A DNA stretch of 64,000 bases, from positions 434,001 through 498,000 of the forward strand of contig JACKQB010000003.1 in NCBI GenBank assembly GCA_024233115.1. The letters run 5' to 3'. Of the stretch, positions 16,308 through 24,456 are shown piece after piece (position 1 is the stretch's first letter; every line of letters starts with the position of its first letter). This DNA comes from Akkermansiaceae bacterium. GTDB taxonomy: Bacteria; Verrucomicrobiota; Verrucomicrobiia; Verrucomicrobiales; Akkermansiaceae. The notes beneath the pieces are model-generated. The model saw only the letters and a program-made list of their open reading frames with translations, did no database searches and was not told the origin of the DNA. The position numbers and the translations under genes were made by a program.

Positions 16308-18077
16308 ATGATCGTCTGGACCACACTCATTGCCATTCTCAAAATCCTCGGCTCACTCGGAATCTTCCTTTACGGAATGAAGGTGATGTCGGAGGGCATT
16401 CAAAAAGCCGCCGGCAGCGGTATGCGTCACGCGCTTGCCACCATGACACATAACCGGGCCAGCTCGGTGTTCACAGGATTCTTTACCACCTCGCTCGTGC
16501 AATCGTCGTCCGCGACCACCGTACTTGTCGTCAGTTTCGTCAATGCGGGGCTCCTAACGCTCACTGAATCCATTGGTGTGATCATGGGTGCCAACCTCGG
16601 CACCACCATCACCGCCTGGCTCGTCGCGTGGATTGGAAAATTCAGCATCTCGGCCATCACCCTGCCAATCATCGGTATCGGCCTCCCTCTCTTTTTCATC
16701 GGCAAGGCCAAAGCCAAGGCAACGGGTGAAAGCCTGATCGGATTTGGCCTCCTCTTTACCGGTCTTTCCTACCTGAAGGAATCTGTTCCTGACCTCAAAG
16801 CCGGAGTAGAAAAAAACGCAGAACTCCAACAAACCGTCCAAGGTATCATCGAGTCCCTCAATAGCTTTGGCCCCGGCTCCATCGTCCTCTTCCTCATTGC
16901 GGGTATCCTGCTGACCCTGATCGTGCAATCCTCCTCCGCGGCCATGGCCATTACCATCACCTGCGCGTGGAATGGCTGGTTAGGCCCCGATCCTTACGAG
17001 GCGTTCAAAATCTCCGCCGCCATCGTCCTTGGTGAAAATATCGGAACCACGGTGACCGCATGGCTTGCCTCCATCGGCACCAATGTGAGTGCCAAGCGTG
17101 CCGCCCGCGCCCACTTCCTCTTTAACGTGATCGGCACGATATGGGCCATGGCGCTCTTCATTCCGCTCTCGAAATTGGTATGGAATATGACCGGGTTCTT
17201 CCCTGACAGCCTGGTGGAAATCAAAACAGCCAAAGGCGACATCAGCAACCCCCTCACGATTGTCGCCTTCGCCGTGGCCGTCTTTCACACCACCTTCAAT
17301 CTGCTCAACATTTTCCTACTCGTCTGGTTTGTTCCCCAGATCGCCAACTTCGTCCAGAAGTGGGTCAAAGACCCGGTATCAGAAGAGGAAACCCATCTCC
17401 GCTATATTTCCCAGAATCTCGTCGACCTCGGCGAACTCAACATCGCCGAGGCAGAAAATGCCATCCGCAAAATGTCCGCCCTGTCTGTGAAAATGTTCAA
17501 CGGCTTTATCGATGTCTTCGAACACCCCAAGGATGACATGTCGGCCCAGGTGAGCGCCCTCAAGCATATCGAGGACGAGTCCGACATCATGATGCAGGAA
17601 ATCACCGAGTACCTCGTGCGTTGTTCCTCCAAGGATATTGGACCGACCAATGCCATGAAGATTGCCAACATGCTCCGTATCACCCAGGAAATCGAGGAGT
17701 GTATCGACTGTATCTACCGTCTGGTGAAACTCAACGAGCGCCGCTACAAGAAAGGGCGCCAGTTCTCCCAGGAGCAGAAAGACACCCTGCGCGAGTTTGC
17801 CGGCAGCGTGGCCCAGTTCATCATCTTTACCGATGCCCACCTGCTGGCCAAGATCTCACCTGCGGACATCAGCAAGGCCAAGGCCATGGAAAACACCGCT
17901 GACACCATGCGCAAGAAGTTCAACAAGAGCGCCATGAAACGGATGGCACAGGGCAATGTCAAAAGTAACGTCAAGCTGGAGATGATCAATATCGACATCA
18001 ACAACCACTTCGAAGCCATCGCCAACCACGCCCTCAACATCGTGCAAACCAGCCAGGCCATGCACGAGGTGCATTAA
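16308..18077 (+). CDS. Na/Pi cotransporter family protein with PhoU-like C-terminus
   Basis: Sodium-coupled phosphate transporter of the NptA/PNaS type, 589 residues. Two inverted-repeat transport units are visible through paired QSSSA motifs: VQSSSATTVLV near residue 65 with NLGTTITAW, and VQSSSAAMAITI near residue 206 with ENIGTTVTAW. The cytoplasmic C-terminal 220 residues are helical and PhoU-like (KHIEDESDIMMQEITEYL, ITQEIEECIDCIYR). PhoU fusions are usual in this family. The gene is monocistronic, with its own terminator. Direction of Pi transport cannot be told. Confidence 0.9.
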   Translation: MIVWTTLIAILKILGSLGIFLYGMKVMSEGIQKAAGSGMRHALATMTHNRASSVFTGFFTTSLVQSSSATTVLVVSFVNAGLLTLTESIGVIMGANLGTTITAWLVAWIGKFSISAITLPIIGIGLPLFFIGKAKAKATGESLIGFGLLFTGLSYLKESVPDLKAGVEKNAELQQTVQGIIESLNSFGPGSIVLFLIAGILLTLIVQSSSAAMAITITCAWNGWLGPDPYEAFKISAAIVLGENIGTTVTAWLASIGTNVSAKRAARAHFLFNVIGTIWAMALFIPLSKLVWNMTGFFPDSLVEIKTAKGDISNPLTIVAFAVAVFHTTFNLLNIFLLVWFVPQIANFVQKWVKDPVSEEETHLRYISQNLVDLGELNIAEAENAIRKMSALSVKMFNGFIDVFEHPKDDMSAQVSALKHIEDESDIMMQEITEYLVRCSSKDIGPTNAMKIANMLRITQEIEECIDCIYRLVKLNERRYKKGRQFSQEQKDTLREFAGSVAQFIIFTDAHLLAKISPADISKAKAMENTADTMRKKFNKSAMKRMAQGNVKSNVKLEMINIDINNHFEAIANHALNIVQTSQAMHEVH

Positions 18078-18100
18078 AATCCCGCTACCATCTTCAACCA

Positions 18101-18133
18101 AACCTGCGGCAGCTCACGCCCCGCAGGTTTTTT
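18101..18133 (+). terminator. Rho-independent terminator of the Na/Pi cotransporter gene
   Basis: AACCTGCGG (18101-18109) pairs perfectly with CCGCAGGTT (18121-18129) around an 11-base loop and is followed by a T run. It lies 23 bases after the stop codon. Confidence 0.92.
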
Positions 18134-18141
18134 GCGCCCCC

Positions 18142-18163
18142 ATAACTAATAACTAATAACTAC
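18142..18163 (+). repeat. ATAACTAATAACT phrase overlapping the nfeD stop
   Basis: ATAACTAATAACTAATAACT at 18142-18161 repeats ATAACTA. On the minus strand it provides the last two codons (Ser-Tyr) and the TAG stop of the NfeD gene. It resembles the phrase in front of secDF. Confidence 0.65.
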
Positions 18164-19727
18164 CCCCCTCCTCCTCCACAAGGATCCTCACGCCGTCCTC
18201 GGAAACAACCACCACCTGTTTTTTCGATTCGATAAAGCCGCTGGAGGCGGTGATATCAAGCACCTTGCCGTTGAAATTTCCTTTTCCGGCAGGACGGAGC
18301 GCAGTGGTGGTCACGCCACGCAAGCCAACATGCGCACCCGTGCCACCCGAGACAGAGTCCTCACTCGCAGCATCCCCCTGTGCGAGTTCCCTGGACATGA
18401 CGAGCCGGTTGAAGAGTGGAATGCTCGGCAGATACCGCATCATCACCATCATCAGAATCGCTGACCCCAGCAGTCCGATCGCGAGGTTCAGCGAGGGACC
18501 GTTGATGAAGTCAAGTGCGCCCTCGGCATCCCACCCCCGCACATCGTTGTCCTCGAAGGCAAACTCATCGACCATCGCCATAAAGAGAGAACCCATGATC
18601 AGGAGCCCCCCCACCAGACCGGGGACAATCATACCCGGAAGAATGACAAATTCGACAATCACTAGAATCACCCCGAGCACAAACAGCAGCATCAAACCGT
18701 AGCCAGCCATGTTTCCCGCCGCATAATTGCCAAAGAAAAACATCCCGAACGCGAGCAGCGAAATACCTCCGCCAATACCAAAACCCGGTGTTTTCATCTC
18801 CAAATAGGCACCCCCCATACCAATGAGAATCAACACACCTGAAAAGGCTGCCACCCAGTAGGCGAATTTCTCCATACCCGTTGGCTCGGCCAGGATCACC
18901 TCGGCATCAGCGAGGCCTTCCTTTTGGAGCAATTCCTCAATACTACTCACTATCCCCTTGGCAAGCAGCGGCTTGCCCTCGAATTCCATCATCGCCTCGT
19001 CCGCCGTCAGGGTAAGCAACTCTCCCTCCTCGACCTGGATCTCGCCAAAATCATAATACTCCTTGGTGATCATCATCGCCCGGATGACATCGGGATTGCG
19101 CCCCTTGCTCTTCGCCACGGCCCGGACAAAGGCGTTGAACGCCGACTCGATCTTCGCCCGCATGGTATCGGGAATTTCCGCCCCACTGCCGCTGACAATG
19201 GCCGCGGCACCAATGGCGGATACCGGGTGCATATAAATCCCATCGGTCCCGGAGGCCACCAGGGCACCCGCACTCAGTGCTTTCTGGTTCACAAAGGCAT
19301 ATGATGGCACCTTGAGCTTCTGCATATCCACCATGATCAGCTCCGCGGTGTCAAATGCCAGCCCCCCCGGGGTATCGAGGTCGAACACCACCGCACGAGC
19401 ATGTTCCTCATTCACCCGCTTGATCACACGCCGCCAGAACTTGAAGGCATGTTTATTGACCAGATCATCCTCACCCACCTTGATAATCACCACCTTGCCC
19501 TTGAAGCTCTCCTCATCGGATTTCCCGAAAACCCGCTTTTGCAGCGGCTTTTCCACCTTGTCTCCAGACGGGCTCGCCGGATTGCCCTGCTTGCCGGATT
19601 CCACCGGGACAGGTTTCGCTGGCGCCACTCCGGGGGCATCCGGCTTTTCCTGTGCCTGCAGTGGTAAAATCAGGCTCAACAACGTCACTACATTCAGAGT
19701 CAGGGTAAACATCGGCTTCATGTCCAT
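18153..19727 (-). CDS. nfeD: NfeD-family membrane serine protease (long form)
   Basis: Long NfeD/ClpP-class protein of about 524 residues. A signal peptide is followed by a Pro/Lys-rich linker, then a SppA-like protease domain (VVFDLDTPGG; KALSAGALVASGTDGIYMHP with the likely nucleophile Ser; IGAAAIVSG). Four to five membrane spans follow (for example FSGVLILIGMGGAYLEM and YGLMLLFVLGVILVIVEFV). A C-terminal OB-fold NfeD domain (GLRGVTTTALRPAGKGNF) closes the protein. The ATG at 19727 (MDMKPMF) or 19721 fits the signal peptide better than the longer frame to 19769. It is divergent from rpoA. Family members act in membrane protein quality control, often with stomatin, which is absent here. Confidence 0.88.
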   Translation of the reverse strand: MDMKPMFTLTLNVVTLLSLILPLQAQEKPDAPGVAPAKPVPVESGKQGNPASPSGDKVEKPLQKRVFGKSDEESFKGKVVIIKVGEDDLVNKHAFKFWRRVIKRVNEEHARAVVFDLDTPGGLAFDTAELIMVDMQKLKVPSYAFVNQKALSAGALVASGTDGIYMHPVSAIGAAAIVSGSGAEIPDTMRAKIESAFNAFVRAVAKSKGRNPDVIRAMMITKEYYDFGEIQVEEGELLTLTADEAMMEFEGKPLLAKGIVSSIEELLQKEGLADAEVILAEPTGMEKFAYWVAAFSGVLILIGMGGAYLEMKTPGFGIGGGISLLAFGMFFFGNYAAGNMAGYGLMLLFVLGVILVIVEFVILPGMIVPGLVGGLLIMGSLFMAMVDEFAFEDNDVRGWDAEGALDFINGPSLNLAIGLLGSAILMMVMMRYLPSIPLFNRLVMSRELAQGDAASEDSVSGGTGAHVGLRGVTTTALRPAGKGNFNGKVLDITASSGFIESKKQVVVVSEDGVRILVEEEGGSY

Positions 19728-19970
19728 ATCTGTAGCATAAAGCGAAAAAAGGGATACCGCAAATTCCACCGGGATGCAATTGGCACAACAATTCTCCGAA
19801 TCCCTCCAAATTCTGGAAAAAACGATTGCATTATGCCCTCACATCCCCTTTATTCCCCGCCCCGCGAGCTAGAAACTGCCGTAGGTCCTCCGCAAATCTG
19901 CCAACTGTCAATCCTTGACGACCCGCTGACCCCGCTCGCCGGAGGGCAACCCGGTAAACCCAATAAAAAC

Positions 19971-21110
19971 ATGTCAGAAGACACATCAAAAAAAACCGCA
20001 ACCACAGAAGCCACCGAGGAAGATACAGACACCGCATTCAAGCTGGACCGTTTTGAACTTCCTAACCGCCTCACCAAGAACGAGGACACCGAGTCCGAAA
20101 CCTATGCCCAGTTCACCGCTGAGCCGTTCGAGAGCGGATACGGTCACACCATCGGAAACTCCCTGCGCCGCGTGCTGCTCTCCTCGCTGGAGGGTGCCGC
20201 CATCACATCCGTCCGCATCGCAGGCGTCCAACACGAATTCTCCAGCCTCCCCGGCTGTGTCGAGGACGTCACCGATATCATCCTCAATCTCAAAAAGGTG
20301 AAATTCAAGCACCACGGCAAAGAACCACGCGTTCTGACCATCAAGTGTGAGAAAGAAGGCGTCATTACTGCCGCTGACATCCAGGACGACAACATCTACG
20401 AAGTCGTCAACAAAGACCAAATCATCTGCACACTCGACCGCAAGGTGAAGTTCGACTGCGAATTTGAAGTCAAGGTCGGCCGCGGTTTTAATACCGGCGA
20501 CGAGAACAAACGCCCTGACATGCCCATCGGTGTCATCGCTATTGACTCAATCTTCTCACCAGTCGTGCGCGTGAAATACTCCGTTGCCGCTACCCGTGTC
20601 GGCCAGATGACCGACTACGACAAACTTGTGCTCGATGTCTGGACCGATGGTCGCGTCGAGCCATCCGACGCCCTTCTCCAGGCCTCCGCCATTCTCCGCC
20701 ACCACCTCGACGTGTTTGTCAACTACGACGAGAACGCGGTCGACTTTGAAGAGGCTCCTGCTGAGCAAAGCGAGGAAAACGCCGCACTCAAGAAGCTCCT
20801 CAACATGAGCGTCAACGAGATCGAACTTTCCGTTCGTGCTGCCAACTGCCTCAACAACGCCAACATCACTACCGTTGGCCAGCTCGCCACGAAGACTGAA
20901 GCGGAAATGCTCAAGTACCGTAACTTCGGTAAGAAGTCACTGAACGAAATCAAGGAGAAGCTCGTCGAGCTTGGTCTTGGTCTCGGCATGAACATCGATC
21001 CATCCCTGCTCACAGGCGCACTTCCAACCGTGAATGCACCACGCCTCGGAGCGGAAGAGGAAGCTCCTGTTGGCCTTGCCGACCTCATCGCACAAAACCT
21101 GAACGACTAA
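19971..21110 (+). CDS. rpoA: DNA-directed RNA polymerase subunit alpha
   Basis: The ATG at 19971 gives 379 residues. The N-terminal assembly domain is marked by LEPF-type sequence AEPFESGYGHTIGNSLRRVL and VEDVTDIILNLKKV. The C-terminal domain is marked by ELSVRAANCLNNANI and LLKYRNFGKKSLNEIKEKL. Compared with E. coli it carries roughly 25 extra acidic/Thr-rich residues at the N-terminus and a longer acidic tail. It is followed by rplQ, but the genes usually found upstream (rpsM, rpsK, rpsD) are absent; nfeD is divergent instead. Confidence 0.95.
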   Translation: MSEDTSKKTATTEATEEDTDTAFKLDRFELPNRLTKNEDTESETYAQFTAEPFESGYGHTIGNSLRRVLLSSLEGAAITSVRIAGVQHEFSSLPGCVEDVTDIILNLKKVKFKHHGKEPRVLTIKCEKEGVITAADIQDDNIYEVVNKDQIICTLDRKVKFDCEFEVKVGRGFNTGDENKRPDMPIGVIAIDSIFSPVVRVKYSVAATRVGQMTDYDKLVLDVWTDGRVEPSDALLQASAILRHHLDVFVNYDENAVDFEEAPAEQSEENAALKKLLNMSVNEIELSVRAANCLNNANITTVGQLATKTEAEMLKYRNFGKKSLNEIKEKLVELGLGLGMNIDPSLLTGALPTVNAPRLGAEEEAPVGLADLIAQNLND

Positions 21111-21145
21111 TTTAAAATACAAACCGTCCGCAAGGACATTATCCC

Positions 21146-21535
21146 ATGAGACACAGAAAAAAGACTGTCAAACTTCAACGCGACGCCGCACACCGCCGTG
21201 CGCTTCTCGCTAACCTCGCCTGCAGCCTGATCGAACACGGCCGCATCCGCACCACACTCGCCAAGGCCAAGGCCCTGCGCCCTGTGGCAGAGAAAATGGT
21301 TACCCTCGCCAAGCGGGGTGACCTGCACGCACGCCGTCAGGCACTCGCATTCCTCCGCCAGAAGGACAACGTGAAAAAGCTCTTCGAAGAGGTCGGCCCG
21401 GCCTGTGAAGACCGTCAAGGCGGTTACTGCCGCATCACCAAGTTAGGTGCGCGCATCAGTGACTCCGCCCCGATGGCTTACATCGAGTGGACTGACGTCG
21501 AGGACATGGCTGTTTCGCTCGCCGACGACGAATAA
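21146..21535 (+). CDS. rplQ: 50S ribosomal protein L17
   Basis: A 129-residue basic ribosomal protein. MRHRKKTVKLQRDAAHRRAL and the ANLACSLIEHGRIRTTLAKA block are diagnostic, as is GGYCRITKLGARISDSAPMA near the C-terminus. It is encoded 35 bases after rpoA, the near-universal arrangement, and is followed by a terminator about 75 bases on. A short acidic tail (EDMAVSLADDE) is present. Confidence 0.96.
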   Translation: MRHRKKTVKLQRDAAHRRALLANLACSLIEHGRIRTTLAKAKALRPVAEKMVTLAKRGDLHARRQALAFLRQKDNVKKLFEEVGPACEDRQGGYCRITKLGARISDSAPMAYIEWTDVEDMAVSLADDE

Positions 21536-21610
21536 CACACCCCAAAAAGTTCGTTAGTGCCCAGAATGACAACTTAGTTATATTTCCTAACTTATACTAA
21601 CATCTTTACA

Positions 21611-21646
21611 AAACACGTATTTGCGCAAGTAAATGCGTGTTTTTTT
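21611..21646 (+). terminator. Rho-independent terminator of rpoA-rplQ
   Basis: AACACGTATTT pairs with AAATGCGTGTT, with one T-G wobble, around a GCGCAAGT loop, and is followed by T residues. Confidence 0.9.
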
Positions 21647-21654
21647 GTACTACT

Positions 21655-21743
21655 GTTTGAAAAAAAATTGATTTTTTTTTAAGAGTTGTTGGACATATCG
21701 CCATCTATCATCTATTAGTCAGCAGGACTCAACACACACAATT
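21655..21743 (+). promoter_or_regulatory. A/T-tract promoter region of the small basic gene
   Basis: A run of eight A then TTG then about ten T residues (21659-21680) sits just upstream of TTGGAC (21689-21694) and TATTAG (21713-21718), an 18-base spacing. Such A- and T-tracts resemble UP elements of strong promoters. The -35/-10 match is only moderate, so the exact start of transcription is uncertain. Confidence 0.4.
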
Positions 21744-22004
21744 ATGAAATCCAGAAAGAACCTAACGCGTTTCACATACGAAACCACAGCATTCCAGGGC
21801 TGGCGTCTTTGCCTCAGCCGTGCCGGTACCACCTTCACCAAGTATTTCTCCGACAAGAAATACGGTGGCGAGCGTAAAGCGCTCAAAGCCGCTGAAGGTG
21901 CACTCAATGATCTCAAAGAGATGCTTGATAAGGCACGTAAAGTGAACGGCAAGCACACTAAGACCACGATCGCCAAGGCTCAGAAGCTGCTCAAAGCAGC
22001 CTAG
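21744..22004 (+). CDS. Small basic protein with an AP2-like DNA-binding signature
   Basis: An 86-residue, strongly basic protein. The central part (FQGWRLCLSRAGTTFTKYF followed by SDKKYGGERKALKAAEGAL) resembles the three-strand/one-helix AP2-like fold: a GWR strand, a second strand ending K-Y-F, then KYGG and a helix. The rest is a Lys-rich helical tail. It is monocistronic, with A/T tracts upstream and a strong terminator downstream, which suggests an abundant nucleic-acid-binding or chromosome-associated protein. The AP2 relation is a by-eye impression; function is not assigned. Confidence 0.6.
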   Translation: MKSRKNLTRFTYETTAFQGWRLCLSRAGTTFTKYFSDKKYGGERKALKAAEGALNDLKEMLDKARKVNGKHTKTTIAKAQKLLKAA

Positions 22005-22040
22005 GCCTATCGCTTGGAACACGCAAAAACATATCATTCA

Positions 22041-22070
22041 GCAGACGGGGTCATTCCCGTCTGCTTTTTT
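22041..22070 (+). terminator. Rho-independent terminator of the small basic gene
   Basis: GCAGACGGG (22041-22049) and CCCGTCTGC (22056-22064) pair perfectly around a 6-base loop, followed by T residues. A second TGCCTGC-T7 stretch follows at once. Confidence 0.92.
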
Positions 22071-22121
22071 GTGCCTGCTTTTTTTGTGCCCAGATAGAAA
22101 CGTTGTGCTAGGCTCACGCCA

Positions 22122-23015
22122 GTGAAAGACATTCAGTTTTACAATCGCTACACCGGCCAGCTGGAAACCGAGCAGGTTTACGGGGAATCCTTCCTCAAGT
22201 GGGCCTACGGCAATCCGCTTGGCAAACTGGCACTGCACAGCTTTGTCAAACGCCCCGCCTTCTCGCGCTGGTATGGCAAACGGATGGACCATCCGGCGAC
22301 CAGGTCGAAAGTCGGGCCATTCATCGATGACTACGCGCTCGACCCCTCGGAATTTGCCGATGCGCCGGACCGGTTTTCCACTTTCAACGAGTTCTTCTAC
22401 CGCAAGCTCAAACCTGGTGCCCGGCCGATTGCCGACTCCGCTGTGGTCTTCCCGGCGGACGGTCGCCACCTCGGGTTTGCCAATATCGATGACATCCCCG
22501 GCTTCTTTGTAAAGGGGCAACGTTTTGACATCCACCAGCTCATCGACGACCCCGGGCTGTCGGCCCGATACGCTGGGGGCACCCTTGTCTTGTCCAGACT
22601 CTGTCCAGTCGACTACCACCGTTTCCACTTCCCTGTTAGCGGCAAGGCTGGTGCAACTCGCCTGATCAACGGGCCTCTGTTTTCCGTCTCCCCGATCGCA
22701 CTGGCCCGTAACCTCGCCTATGTGTGGCAGAACAAACGCACCGTGACCCGGATCATCACCGAAACCATGGGCACGGTGCTCATGCTGGAAATCGGGGCCA
22801 CCTGTGTAGGCTCTATTTTGCAGACTTATGATCCTGACCAACACGTCAATAAAGGCGACGAAAAAGGCTACTTCGCGTTCGGGGGCTCGTCCACCATCAC
22901 CGTGTTTGAACCCGGGAAAGTCAAACTGGCCGATGACCTGCTGGACAACTCCGCCCAACAAACCGAAACCTATGCCAGGATGGGCGATACCATGGGATCA
23001 TCCATTGTTGGCTGA
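22122..23015 (+). CDS. psd: Phosphatidylserine decarboxylase
   Basis: Pyruvoyl enzyme making phosphatidylethanolamine from phosphatidylserine. FNEFFYRKLKPGARPI, the catalytic-His region PVDYHRFHFPVSG and the self-cleavage site FAFGGSSTITVFEPGKV (GGSS in place of the common LGST) are visible. It has 297 residues with a GTG start at 22122. It lies just after a terminator, so it begins a new unit, followed after 9 bases by a small membrane protein gene. Confidence 0.93.
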   Translation: MKDIQFYNRYTGQLETEQVYGESFLKWAYGNPLGKLALHSFVKRPAFSRWYGKRMDHPATRSKVGPFIDDYALDPSEFADAPDRFSTFNEFFYRKLKPGARPIADSAVVFPADGRHLGFANIDDIPGFFVKGQRFDIHQLIDDPGLSARYAGGTLVLSRLCPVDYHRFHFPVSGKAGATRLINGPLFSVSPIALARNLAYVWQNKRTVTRIITETMGTVLMLEIGATCVGSILQTYDPDQHVNKGDEKGYFAFGGSSTITVFEPGKVKLADDLLDNSAQQTETYARMGDTMGSSIVG

Positions 23016-23024
23016 TTGACGAGC

Positions 23025-23456
23025 ATGAACACACCGGAGCAAGGCCAGGATCAAAAGCTCCATGAGGAATTCTCGTTAACGACTAGAATCCCTCAAGCTC
23101 CATTACCGAGCGCCCAACCTAACGGGGCGATCTTCTGGATGAGGTTCGTTGTCTGGATCAGTCCAGCGCCGTTAGCAACTCTCGCCAGCGTTGGCCTGGT
23201 ATGGGTGAAGCTGGGACATGACTTTGAGTTAATACTCGCCCTGCCCATCATTGCATTGATTACATTCGGCTGCGGCTACTGCGATGCCTTTCTCGCTACA
23301 TCCGTGCGCAAGGAAAATGGCATACCTGTTCTATCCCAGGCGCTGAGTCACTCTCTATCTTTCACCCTGATGCAAATACTTGTTGGCCCTTTTGCACTTG
23401 TTGGATTCATAGCCGTCATTGGCCTGCTCTATACATTGATCAATCTTTTCAGCTGA
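23025..23456 (+). CDS. Small membrane protein of unknown function
   Basis: Not recognised. Beginning at the ATG at 23025, it has 143 residues with a polar N-terminus of about 35 and then three to four hydrophobic segments (FWMRFVVWISPAPLATLASV, ELILALPIIALITFGCGY, and two near the C-terminus). It starts 9 bases after psd and probably shares its transcript. No catalytic motif is visible. A role linked to membrane lipid metabolism is only suggested by position. Confidence 0.6.
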   Translation: MNTPEQGQDQKLHEEFSLTTRIPQAPLPSAQPNGAIFWMRFVVWISPAPLATLASVGLVWVKLGHDFELILALPIIALITFGCGYCDAFLATSVRKENGIPVLSQALSHSLSFTLMQILVGPFALVGFIAVIGLLYTLINLFS

Positions 23457-23496
23457 CCCAAGGAACCATCAAACCCGGCAAATTTCCGGAAATGAC

Positions 23497-24408
23497 TCAG
23501 CGTTTGAAATGCTGCCAACCCACTTCACCCAGGCTGGTGTCACCTTCTCCGGAAACCAGCTCGCCTACAACTGTCAATGGCAGACCTGGGAATCTCCTGG
23601 CCCATTCCGCGCATACTTTTTCCACAGCGTGGCGGCAAACTGTAAAAAGCAACTCGTAATCCTCACCATCACCAAGTGCCTGAGCTGGGTCACATCCGGG
23701 ATTGAGTGGCAGGCATTGCGCATCGACCCGGAACCCACAGCCGCTTGCCCTCGCCAACCTCGGAAGATCGCGACCAAGACCGTCGGAAAGATCCATCATT
23801 GACCGGATCTGAAAGTTTTCCGTTAGCCATGCTGACTCCTCCAGACGCGGCAGAAAATCGAGATGCTTGCCATTCATCGAGCCCCCCAGCCTGCCGGTCA
23901 CGAGAATGCGGTCGCCCACCATACCGCCACAACGCGTGATCTGTTTTCCTTTGCCCACCCAACCAGTGCCCGCGATTGAAATCACCGCAGCTGAACCCAA
24001 AGGAACCGAACTTGTTTCACCACCACAGATCGTAGCTCCGTAAGTGGTGGCGCATTTTTGCATACCACCGTAGAGATCCTCGACGTATTTTACCTTCTTG
24101 TCTGCGGGCATGGCAATGGTCACCAACAATTGTCCCGGCCACCCGCCCATGGCGGCAAAGTCGCTGATCACCCTGGCCACCGCCTTCCAGCCCACCCTGG
24201 ATGCTTCCGTTCCAGCCAGGTAGTGAACCCCCTCCACCAGGGAATCCGTCTTCAGCAACTGGTATCGATCCGCTAACCCCACGTCCACCACGGCACAATC
24301 GTCACCCGGTCCCACGACGATCGAATCGTCAGCACCAACGGCATTTTCCAGCTGACCCAGCAATCGTTCGATCAGGGCGTCCTCTCCCATGTCATTCAGT
24401 TGTTTCAT
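23497..24408 (-). CDS. thiL: Thiamine-monophosphate kinase
   Basis: Phosphorylates thiamine monophosphate to the diphosphate cofactor. Conserved ATP/Mg-binding blocks are VGPGDDCAVVD, KTDSLVEGVHY, WKAVARVISDFAAMGG, the GGETSSVP region and MMDLSDGLGRDLPRLA. The length of 303 residues is normal. It is divergent from the following TPR protein gene and convergent with the psd unit. Confidence 0.95.
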   Translation of the reverse strand: MKQLNDMGEDALIERLLGQLENAVGADDSIVVGPGDDCAVVDVGLADRYQLLKTDSLVEGVHYLAGTEASRVGWKAVARVISDFAAMGGWPGQLLVTIAMPADKKVKYVEDLYGGMQKCATTYGATICGGETSSVPLGSAAVISIAGTGWVGKGKQITRCGGMVGDRILVTGRLGGSMNGKHLDFLPRLEESAWLTENFQIRSMMDLSDGLGRDLPRLARASGCGFRVDAQCLPLNPGCDPAQALGDGEDYELLFTVCRHAVEKVCAEWARRFPGLPLTVVGELVSGEGDTSLGEVGWQHFKR

Positions 24409-24456
24409 CCCAACACCATTGCAGGCTAAAACGCCCGGAAACCCAAAACAATTCTG

